Source: Vibrio aestivus (GTDB taxonomy: Bacteria > Pseudomonadota > Gammaproteobacteria > Enterobacterales > Vibrionaceae). From it: a DNA stretch of 54,874 nucleotides. The notes beneath the pieces are model-generated. The model ran no database searches. It was given only the letters and a program-made list of their open reading frames with translations, and was not told where the DNA came from. The stretch is from NCBI GenBank assembly GCA_003263845.1, contig JYJN01000171.1:1-54874 (forward strand), given 5' to 3'. The position numbers and the translations under genes were made by a program. Of the stretch, positions 38,210-47,182 are shown one piece after another. Positions within the stretch are counted from its first letter, which is position 1. The number at the start of each line of letters is the position of its first letter.

Positions 38210-39567
38210 ATCGTTCTCTCTTCTCAACCCTAGACCGCTGTGTTATCGGCTTCTCAGTTCTAGTCATGGTCACAGTTGGGTTAGCGTACTTAAAGAGTCA
38301 TCGTCAAGAGCGTGCTTATTGGGAAAATCAGATAGCGATGAACTATCAGTTTCCGGTATCTCAAGTTGTGGAGAAAGAATTTGAGCTGCTGACAAGACAA
38401 GTGGCTAAAAAGGCGAACTCATATGCTTTGTATGAGGCTATTGCAGGTAATCGATACGGATCCCTTACGAGGCTGTTTGCTACCTATAGGTTGTCCGACG
38501 ACAGTGTTGATATGGTTTACGTGCAAAATATTCAAGGCATTGGTATTTACAGCCAGTCCAAAGTCTATTCTGATGTAGCGCTTAAAATCAGTGGCTTGCT
38601 CAATAGAGATCAGACTGTAGAAGCAGAAGCATCCCATGATCACGGGCTGCTTTTTGTCGATGGCCGCATCTATATGTATGCGTCAGCACTTATCGCCCAC
38701 GGTGACGAGGTGGCAGGATTGATTTCTTGGGTTAAGGAGGTCAACAGTGATCTTACGGAAAGAATTGGCCAATTGTTGGGACATCAATTGGCATTCCACT
38801 TTACTAGCCCGTCACAGCAGTTACTTAAAGTCAGTTATCGCAACGACATTGAAATTGAAGTTGCAAAATTGCAAGAGACAAGTGAAGGTTTTGATATTGA
38901 ATATCAGGGCCGATTGAATGATGGCTCAGTGCAACCAGCAAATTTGGTATTGTCGATAGAGCTCATGGAAAAACCGAGCTCACTGCATGCACACACTGGG
39001 TGGTTAATGGTTTTCGTACTCTTGATTATCTGGATATTGTGGCTTCAGTTAAGAAAGTCACTACTTGAGCCCTTTAAACGCCTGCAAATGTTGGTACATG
39101 ATGAGACTGAATTGCGCAGGACTGAAATACCAGACTTAGTATTGCCGCGAGAACTGCTGGGAATCTATCATCGGGTACATGATCTATATTCGAATGGACG
39201 TCAGCAAAATGTATTCAATCAACAAGTAATCAATGCAATAGGTGAAACTATAATTACTGTTAACCACTTGAGTTTGATTGAGTACGCTAACCCTGCCGCA
39301 TTGGAGTGGCTTCAACTGGATCATGCGCAGGTGATTGGACAGCCTTTAGAGTTACTCGTGACTACAAGAGACAATGCTACTGTTGAAGTTAGCCGCTGGC
39401 TTTATGAAACGAATGCACAGCGAAAACGTGTCCAACTTTTCACACGATTACAGGTCGTTGGGCAGCCAACACGCAGTTTTGATGTTGAAGTGGTGTGCCA
39501 ACCCGTGAATTTAAATGAGCTGGCAGAAACTAAGTCGACGGCTGTGATATTAATAAGGCAAACTTAA
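38206..39567 (+). CDS. Membrane sensor with periplasmic domain and PAS but no output domain
   Basis: 453 residues. It starts by ATGA overlap with the hybrid kinase stop. A membrane segment near 12-28 (CVIGFSVLVMVTVGLAYL), a CHASE4-like periplasmic region (about 35-260), a second membrane segment (TGWLMVFVLLIIWILWLQL, about 265-284), a HAMP-like linker and a PAS domain (about 343-440; VINAIGETIITVNHLSLIEY, ANPAALEWL). The protein then ends at VILIRQT with no kinase, GGDEF or EAL. A terminator 24 bases later shows that the end is genuine at this locus. It may act as an accessory sensor for the neighbouring kinase. Confidence 0.75.
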   Translation: MNRSLFSTLDRCVIGFSVLVMVTVGLAYLKSHRQERAYWENQIAMNYQFPVSQVVEKEFELLTRQVAKKANSYALYEAIAGNRYGSLTRLFATYRLSDDSVDMVYVQNIQGIGIYSQSKVYSDVALKISGLLNRDQTVEAEASHDHGLLFVDGRIYMYASALIAHGDEVAGLISWVKEVNSDLTERIGQLLGHQLAFHFTSPSQQLLKVSYRNDIEIEVAKLQETSEGFDIEYQGRLNDGSVQPANLVLSIELMEKPSSLHAHTGWLMVFVLLIIWILWLQLRKSLLEPFKRLQMLVHDETELRRTEIPDLVLPRELLGIYHRVHDLYSNGRQQNVFNQQVINAIGETIITVNHLSLIEYANPAALEWLQLDHAQVIGQPLELLVTTRDNATVEVSRWLYETNAQRKRVQLFTRLQVVGQPTRSFDVEVVCQPVNLNELAETKSTAVILIRQT

Positions 39568-39590
39568 GAGAAAAATGTGACCAATGAAAA

Positions 39591-39613
39591 CAAACCACGC
39601 TTGGCGTGGTTTG
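39591..39613. terminator. Bidirectional terminator between sensor and MFS genes
   Basis: CAAACCACGC-TTG-GCGTGGTTTG, a perfect 10-bp stem between convergent genes. Confidence 0.85.
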
Positions 39614-39630
39614 TTTGTGCTGTATGGCTG

Positions 39631-40791
39631 TTACTCACCAGCGACGATGTGCCCTTTGTTTTTGATACTAGCAAACAACATATAAACGCAGGTCGCCATT
39701 AAGGTTAGGAATAGGTACTCCATTAATCCATGTTCGCCATCCATGAACAAATCGGCGACCATTGGCCCAATTACCGAACCTACGCTGTAGCTAAAAAGCA
39801 TCACCTGTGTTGCAGAGACAATGTGGTTTGCATCCAACTTGTCACAACCTAGGTTAATGGCAATAGGGTATAGAGCGAAAGTTGCCATTCCGATGACAAA
39901 CAAGCTCACTGCAAGCACACTAAGGCGAGCGTCAGATGCGGCCAATGCCAGAGCACCAACACCTATTAGGCAGAACATCGCCATTAATAGTGTGCGACCA
40001 AAGAACTTCGACACCCAAGGTACCATAGGTTGCACAGCCATACCGCCCAAGATAATCAACGCCATTAGCGTGCCAATATCACTGGTCGGAATATGACGCT
40101 GGCTCAGTTCGATAGGCATTAATCCGTAGATGGCACCTAATGTTAGGCCTGACACAATACAGCCGATGATCGCCGCGTGGTTAAGCTTCATAATCTGCTT
40201 AAGAGACATGGCTTCAGTATGTTCTTGCGGAGGTTGTTCGCTGTCGCCAAAAACAACAACAAGGACAGCCAAAATCAACAAAGTACCGATAGCAATAAAA
40301 GGGACACTGCCTTGAATCCCTAAAATGCCAATGCCAAGTTGACCAAGCGAGCTGCCACCGTATAGGGCTCCCATATAGAGTCCAAGGCGCTTAGCGCGTC
40401 CGGACTCATCACCGTGGAGCAACCATGATTCTACAATGACAAAAATTCCAGCAACCGAAATACCTGCAATAAAACGTGCGGCAAGCCAGCCCATAGAGCT
40501 CGGAAGAAGCAGCATTGCCGCAATTGTGGAAATAAATGCCACTAAACAGTAGGTATACGCTTTGCGGTGACCAAACTTTGCAACGATTGGCTCAATGGCC
40601 AATGCGCCGACTAGAAGACCTGCATAGAACGCACTTGCTAACCAACTTGCCAAGCTGCTCTCTAGTCCATACTCAGGCAGCATCAAAGGGATCAGGCTCA
40701 TTAGATAGCCAGATGCAACCGCGTATAGAGTAAGCGCAATAACAGGCACGTAAATGCGAGTTTTTGGCGTTGGGACAAGTGTGTTTTCCAA
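39631..40791 (-). CDS. Major facilitator superfamily transporter (YcaD-like)
   Basis: 386 residues from TTG 40791, chosen because GGAGG lies eight bases upstream; an in-frame TTG at 40824 has no site. Twelve hydrophobic segments, a loop 2-3 motif KFGHRKAYTY, and two six-helix halves joined by an acidic loop (GDSEQPPQEHTEAM). It resembles the YcaD/MFS_1 group of putative efflux carriers; the substrate is unknown. Monocistronic. Confidence 0.82.
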   Translation of the reverse strand: MENTLVPTPKTRIYVPVIALTLYAVASGYLMSLIPLMLPEYGLESSLASWLASAFYAGLLVGALAIEPIVAKFGHRKAYTYCLVAFISTIAAMLLLPSSMGWLAARFIAGISVAGIFVIVESWLLHGDESGRAKRLGLYMGALYGGSSLGQLGIGILGIQGSVPFIAIGTLLILAVLVVVFGDSEQPPQEHTEAMSLKQIMKLNHAAIIGCIVSGLTLGAIYGLMPIELSQRHIPTSDIGTLMALIILGGMAVQPMVPWVSKFFGRTLLMAMFCLIGVGALALAASDARLSVLAVSLFVIGMATFALYPIAINLGCDKLDANHIVSATQVMLFSYSVGSVIGPMVADLFMDGEHGLMEYLFLTLMATCVYMLFASIKNKGHIVAGE

Positions 40792-40956
40792 TGTAGGGGC
40801 CTCCGAATCTAAACAGAAAAACAAGTAAGTAAATGAATGATTTCGGGGCGAATATAGGGAGTTGGGTCAGGTGGGTAAAAACGAAAAAGATTGGTCGTGT
40901 CGACAAATTAAATTTATCGATAGGTATTAGCTTCCAAATGCAGTACAAAAACCAAA

Positions 40957-40993
40957 AAAACCTGCCCCAAACATTATGTTTCAGGCAGGTTTT
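40957..40993 (-). terminator. Terminator of trxC
   Basis: AAAACCTGCC at 40957-40966 pairs with GGCAGGTTTT at 40984-40993, with an inner AAACAT/ATGTTT stem. On the minus strand a T-rich run follows, 22 bases after the trxC stop. Confidence 0.8.
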
Positions 40994-41014
40994 GTATGGA
41001 TTAATTGGAAAATC

Positions 41015-41472
41015 TTACTTAAGCAGTGCTTGATTTAACCATTGATTAAACTGCGATTTTGGCAGTGCACCGTTGATAACATCAACGCGCTTACCGCCTT
41101 TAAACACCATAACAGTTGGAATGCTGCGAATTTGATACTTTGCACCAAGCATTTGCTGAGCTTCAGTATCGATTTTAACAAAACGAGCGCGGCCATTAAA
41201 CTCTTCGGCTGTGTCACTAAAGACAGGAGCGAATCCAACACATGGATTACACCAAGGGCCCAGAAATCGATGACAACAGGAACATCACTGTTCAGAATGC
41301 CTTCAATGTTCAGTTCTGTCCCTTCGATAGGAGCGCCATCAAGCAATGCTGTTTGGCACTTACCACATTTTGGTGACTCTGATACACGCTCAGTCGGTAC
41401 GCGATTTAGCCCTTTGCATGAAGGGCAACGAGTTGTAATGGTAGATGTATTGGTAGACGCACTAGTAGACAT
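41015..41472 (-). CDS. trxC: Thioredoxin 2 (one frameshift)
   Basis: About 152 residues when repaired. The N-terminal zinc ribbon CPSC (16, 19) and CGKC (36, 39) is diagnostic of thioredoxin 2. The thioredoxin domain begins VPVVIDFWA. There the frame breaks: one C missing in GGGCCC near 41261-41264 turns the active site APWCNPC into ALGVIHV. The correct frame continues QMLGAKYQIRSIPTVMVFKG and ends QWLNQALLK at 41015. Cytoplasmic disulfide reductase. Divergent from fabH, an arrangement I also recall in V. cholerae. Confidence 0.92.
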
Positions 41473-41652
41473 AGCAATAAGGCTTCCTTGTGTTGAGCAA
41501 AAGTTTGGAAAATCTTTGTTTTTATTAATGTAGCGCGACAGTGAAAGCTAAAGTCGCTTATACTATCTGGACATAACCAAACTCTACCGCACCTTATTTT
41601 AATGAACAATGCTTCATTAATCGGTAATAACTATTGTATTAATAGGTTGACT

Positions 41653-42737
41653 ATGACGACGAACTACGCAGAAATCACAGGTTGGGGAAAATGCTTACCA
41701 CCTGCGATCCTGTCAAACCAAGATTTGAGTACTTTCCTTGAAACTTCTGATGAATGGATAAGAACACGAACTGGAATCGAGAACAGACGTATTAGTCACG
41801 TAGAAACATCGGATATGGCTACCGTTGCTGCGCAGCACGCGATGGCATGTGCTGGGATTGAAGCCAATGACATCGATGTTGTTATTGTCGCAACGTGTTC
41901 TCCCGACTCACTTATTCCTAACGCCGCTTCTAAGGTATCTCAAAATCTAGGCATTAAAGCGGCAGCTGCATTTGATTTAAATGCTGCGTGTACGGGTTTT
42001 GTCTACTCTTTAGAAACCGCGACACGATTAATTCAAGCAGGTAACTACCGTCACGCACTCGTCATTGGTGCAGAGCATCTCTCTTTCTTCATTGACTGGA
42101 CGAAGCGCGACACTGCGGTTTTATTCGGCGATGGTGCCGGTGCGGTTATCCTATCGAAAACTGAAGAACAAGTCGGCCTGCAGCAAGCCAAACTAGGCTG
42201 TGATTCAGGTGGCCGTGATATCTTGCTGTGCCGAAGTTTGGTACCTGTATGGACCGTTTTGCGGCTGACAATGGTCATTGGGATTTCAACTTTGTTGGTA
42301 AAGAGATCTTCAAGCGCGCCGTCAAAGGTATGGGCGCTGCGGCAACTGAAGTACTAGCACGTTCGCAGCTAACTACGGACAACATTGACGTGGTGATTCC
42401 GCACCAAGCCAATATCCGAATCATCCAAACGTTGTGTGATCTTTCTGGTATCGCGCAAGACAAAGCGTTTGTGAACATTCAAAATTACGGCAATACATCG
42501 GCAGCAACGGTGCCGATTGCACTTTGTGAAGCACTAGAGCAAGGCAAAGTAAAACCGGGCGATAACTTGCTATTGGCAGCCTTCGGTGCGGGTTTGACGT
42601 GGGGTGCTGGCCATATCAAATGGGGTGAGCGTGTTACGCCAATCTCGACTAGTGATGCCGCACTACCAACGTGTGACAAATCAGCGTTGGAACTGTTGGA
42701 AGCGGCGGTCGAACATTGTAAAAACCGCCCAGAGTAA
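41653..42737 (+). CDS. fabH: 3-oxoacyl-[acyl-carrier-protein] synthase III (one frameshift)
   Basis: About 362 residues when repaired. It starts fatty-acid synthesis by condensing an acyl-CoA with malonyl-ACP. Catalytic Cys113 (LNAACTGF), His (IPHQANIRI) and Asn (QNYGNTSAA) are present. The frame breaks near 42224: TTGCTGTG should be TTGGCTGTG, restoring GRDILAVPKFGTCMDRF. ATG 41653 is chosen because MTTNYAEITGWGKCLPP is the family start; upstream in-frame codons lack a ribosome site. The protein is longer at the C-end than housekeeping FabH, and the divergent trxC neighbour points to the second vibrio FabH rather than the fab-cluster copy. Confidence 0.92.
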
Positions 42738-42756
42738 CATTCACTTAATGTAATCG

Positions 42757-42788
42757 AAAAACCACCGTGCGATACGGTGGTTTTTTTT
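42757..42788 (+). terminator. Terminator of fabH
   Basis: AAAAACCACCGT-GCGAT-ACGGTGGTTTTTTTT: a 12-bp stem with a long T tract, about 20 bases after the stop. Confidence 0.93.
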
Positions 42789-42837
42789 GGTATATTCGAA
42801 ATATAACGACAGAATCCGATTCTTATTCAAGGCTGAA

Positions 42838-43993
42838 ATGAAGTTTCTCCATACGTCAGACTGGCACCTAGGCCGTCAATTCCATAATGTTTCATTGCTT
42901 GACGATCAACGTGCGGTGATCAAGCAACTTATCGAGTACATTGAAAACAATCCGGTCGATGCGTTGGTGGTCGCAGGCGACATTTACGATCGCTCTGTTC
43001 CACCGACTGCCGCGATTACGCTTCTCAATGAAACAGTCACGAAAATCTGTGGTGAGCTAAATACACCGATGATTTTGATCTCGGGTAATCACGACGGCGC
43101 AGAGCGTTTGGGCTTCGGCGCTGAACAGATGAAACCATCTGCTACATATTATTAGCCGATTTGAAGATATGCTTTCACCGATCGTCTTGAAAGACAACGA
43201 TGATATGGAAGTCGCTTTTTACGGCATTCCTTACAACGACCCAGAGTTAGTTCGCCATTTCTACAAAGTGCCAGCGACTACGCACGATGACGCTCATAAA
43301 CACTTAACGGCTTTAGTTCGCGAACATCATTTAGCACAAAGCAGCTCGGGGCGTAAAGCTGTTGTGGTCAGCCACTGCTTTATTGATGGCGCAATTGATT
43401 CTGAATCAGAACGGCCACTGTCTATCGGCGGCTCTGATAGAGTTAGCCATGAGCACTTTAAAGACTTCGACTATGTCGCGCTTGGACATCTTCATCAGCC
43501 TCAAAAAAAAGGTGAAGAGTACATTCGATATTCTGGTTCGTTGATGAAGTACAGCTTTTCAGAACAGCATCAGAAAAAGGGGATGACGTTAGTGGAAATC
43601 GACCAACAAGGTTTTCAATCAGCGACACACATTCCTTTAGAAGCGCCACATCAAATGCGCATCGTTGAAGGGGAGTTAGAGGGTATCGTTGCGCAAGGTG
43701 CAACTGACCCTCGAAATCAAGACTACTTGTTAGTTCGACTCATGGATAAGCATGCCATCCTAGATCCGATGGATAAACTCCGTAAGGCTTATCCAAATGT
43801 CCTGCACCTAGAAAAGCCAGGTATGTTAATCGGTGCAGAGCAGGAAATGGGTAAAGCTCGTTTAGCGAGAGGCGAAATCGACATGTTTAAAGATTTTTTC
43901 TTGGAAGCGAAGCAAGAACCCCTAAATGAAGCTCAATCTGTTGCGATTGAAAGCATCATCAATGAACTGACCCTACAGCAGCGAAAGCAATAA
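42838..43993 (+). CDS. sbcD: Exonuclease subunit SbcD (one frameshift)
   Basis: Calcineurin-like phosphoesterase half of the SbcCD nuclease, which trims hairpins and blocked DNA ends. Metal motifs: HTSDWHLGRQ, VAGDIYDRS, ISGNHDGAERL and YVALGHLHQPQ. The start is ATG 42838 (MKFLHTSDWH), with AAGG upstream. The frame stops at 43155 and the next frame resumes IISRFEDMLSPIVLKD, so one base is missing near 43135-43145. Repaired length is about 385 residues. sbcC follows after 11 bases. Confidence 0.92.
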
Positions 43994-44004
43994 AGAGAGC
44001 CGAA

Positions 44005-47000
44005 ATGCAGCCTATCAAGTTAACCATACAAGCGTTTGGCCCGTTTGCCGCGAAAGAGACTATCGATTTTTCTTTGCTTGGCCATGCGCCACTATTTTTG
44101 ATCAATGGCCCAACAGGATCAGGGAAAAGCTCAATACTCGATGCGATCTGCTTCGCTCTATATGGTGAGACAACCGGTAGTGAACGCACCGGTGATCAAA
44201 TGCGCTGTGATTTTGCCGATGCGGGATTGGTGACCGAAGTTTGTCTCGACTTTTCGCTCTCAGGCAAAACATACAGAATTGTTCGTAGTCCTGATCAGCG
44301 AGTGCCTAAAAAGCGCGGGGAGGGCACAACTAAAAAGGCTCACTCCGCGTCGCTCTATGAGATTGTCGAAGGGGAAGAACAGCTATTAGCGAACAAGCCA
44401 ACGCCAGTTTCAAAAGCGATTCTTGATTTGATTGGTTTGGATGTAAAACAGTTCCGCCAAGTCATGGTTTTGCCACAGGGCAAATTTAGAGAGCTCCTTA
44501 CCGCCAATTCAAAAGAGCGCGAGCAGATCTTTGGTCAACTTTTCCAGACTCATATTTATACCGCAATCGAGCGCAGCTTGTTTGATAAAGCGGCTGGCAT
44601 TCGCAAAGCTAAAGAGCAGTTCGATAACCAGATTAAAGGCGCGCTAGACGTCGTTGATGTTGCGACCGAAGACGATCTAAAATCGCTTCAAGTCGACGTC
44701 TCTAACGCTCTTGCGGAAAAGACAGAAGCGCTAACTTTACGTCAAGATGAGTTTGCTGCTGCGCAAAAGCATCATAAGGATGCCAAAGAGTTAGTCGATA
44801 AGCATGAGCGATTATCTAATCTCATCAAAGAACAAATGCTTCATCAAGAAAATGGACAAGAGATTGAGGCATTAAACCAACAACGAAATCATGCCAACTT
44901 GGCTTTGGCGTTAGATTCCCCTTTTAACCAAAAAGCTCAAGCTCAGCGTGCTGTCGACGAGGTTAAACCAAAGCTTAATCAGGCGTTAAACTCGGAAGGA
45001 GACAGGCAACAGCATTTGGTCAACACTCAGAAAGCGCACGAAGAGGCTAAGCAGAAACTTGACTTGTTGCCGGATTTGACCAAGCAACTGTATGTGTTCC
45101 AAGACTACGAAAAGAAAACTACAAAGCCGAGCAGAGATTGAAAAACAGCTAGCGTTAGAGTTAGCAAATGAGAAACAGCTGAGTCTTGACGCTAACCACA
45201 AGCAGCAAACGCGGGAAAAGCTAGAAAGTGCTTTGGTTGAAACAAGAAAGCAGTTGGACTCGTCGAAAGAGCAGCTATCAATGCTTCCAGTTAAACGCCA
45301 ACAACTTGAAGCTTTAGTTCGCCATGCCGAGTTGGTGAAGCAAAGAAATGAACTTCAACAAAACTTCGAAAAGCAATCGGCACTGCTGAATAAGTTAAAC
45401 GGTGAACTGAACCAAGCAAAAGAAATCTTCGAGCAATGCAAGAAACAAGCAGATGAAACCGAATACCAATGGCACACCACTCAAGCGGCTCAATTAGCAA
45501 AAACACTAGAGCTTGGTACACCTTGCCCGGTTTGTGGCAGTGAAGAACATCCTGCGCCTGCGCGTTTCAGTGGCAATGAAGTCACCAAAGAACATGTCGA
45601 GCAAGCTCGAGAAGTGCAAGCCAAAGCGCAAGCTGATTTCGAGCATGTGTCAGGCCGCGTGCAGAAAGGGCAAATGGTGGTTGCAAAAACCGAGCAGAAC
45701 CTACTGAGCGTAGACGAGCAAATTAAGAGTCAGCCGCAGTTGGAGTCGGATATTGAACGGTTGGAAGTTCAACATCGCAGCCTATCGAATGAGATTAAAG
45801 AGCTCGAACGTATTGATATTAATACGATGGCTACCCAATTGGTTGGCTTTGAAACGCAACTCAAGCAAGTGGAATCTGAGCTGGTGGTAATGCGTGATGC
45901 AATAACGCAGAATCAAGTGGCGAAATCAAAGTGGCAGACAGAGCTGGATACTCAAAATGAGGCGATTCCCGAGGAGTATCAACAGCTTGAAAAAGTTGTG
46001 GTCGCAATGCGTGAAGTTGAGCAGAGCGTGAGTTCGATAACGGCTAACGAACAGGCCGCACAGCAAGCGTCTGAAAAATCGGCAGTAGCTTTGGCGGAGG
46101 CTAAGGCTTCTGTTGAGGCCCTTACGAATCAAGTTCGTGAATGTGAATTGGAAGTCGAAAAAACGCAAAGTGATTGGTTACAGGCAATAACGGCGAGCGT
46201 GTTCGACAACGAGCAAGATTATATGCTGGCCAAGCGAACCTCGGAGCAAATCGTAGAACTGGAGAACACTATTTCGACCTACGAGTCTAAAACTGAGCAG
46301 CTAAAAGGGGCGATTGTTTCTTTAGAGCAAACGCTTGAAGGCCAAAGTGAGCTTCCTGATTTGAATGCGCTAGAGGTAGAAATGGCCTCTGCACAAGATA
46401 AGCAAAAGGAAGCGCTGGCACTTTATACCGAATGTAAATCAAAACTGGATCAAGTTGAGCAAGTCACTAAGAAGATACAACTTCTCTATGCAGAGAATGA
46501 AAAGTTAGACAAAGAGTATCAAGTGATCGGCACATTGAGCGATATCGCCAATGGTAAAACGGGCTCCAAGGTCAGCTTGCACCGATTTGTTTTGGGGGTG
46601 CTACTGGATGACGTATTGATCCAAGCTTCCATGCGTCTGCGGACCATGAGCAAAGGTCGTTACGAGCTTAAGCGCAAAGAAGAAAGAGCGAAAGGCAATG
46701 TGGGTTCAGGTCTCGATTTAATGGTCGAAGATGGCTATACCGGAAAGTGGCGCGACGTAGCGACTCTGTCTGGTGGTGAATCCTTTATGGCGGCGTTGGC
46801 ACTGGCACTTGGTTTGTCTGATGTGGTGCAGTCATACAGCGGTGGCATTCGATTAGATTCACTCTTTATTGATGAAGGCTTTGGTAGTTTAGATCCGGAG
46901 TCGCTTGATTTAGCCATACAAACCTTGATCGATTTACAGCAGGGTGGGCGAACGATTGGGGTGATTTCTCACGTTTCTGAACTGAAAGAACAGATGTCAC

Positions 47001-47059
47001 TTCGCATTGATATTGAGCCAAGCCGAGTCGGCAGCTCTATTGGCCTGATTACTAATTAA
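44005..47059 (+). CDS. sbcC: Exonuclease subunit SbcC (one frameshift)
   Basis: SMC-like ATPase partner of SbcD, about 1018 residues. Walker A NGPTGSGKS near residue 34, Q loop VMVLPQGKFRELL, two long coiled coils around the zinc hook CPVC (LGTPCPVCGSEEHPAP), signature LSGGESFMAALALALG and Walker B LFIDEGFGSLD. The frame breaks at about 45105-45120 in an A-rich stretch (GAAAAGAAAACTA): one frame ends YEKKTTKPSRD, the other resumes KLQSRAEIEKQLALEL. It is cotranscribed with sbcD and upstream of cqsS, an order I recall from V. cholerae. Confidence 0.93.
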
Positions 47060-47068
47060 GTCAACAAT

Positions 47069-47095
47069 GCAACTTACTTATGTTAAGTAGGTTGC
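47069..47095. repeat. Hairpin between sbcC and cqsS
   Basis: GCAACTTACTTA pairs with TAAGTAGGTTGC, with one mismatch, ten bases after the sbcC stop. There is no T tract; it may be a weak terminator or part of the cqsS leader. Confidence 0.4.
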
Positions 47096-47182
47096 ATAAA
47101 TGATGTGCGATGTACGGCAAATAAAGCGGCTTAGCATAAAATGGTGAGAGTAGTTGTATTTACTTAATGGTGCAGTAGTTAC

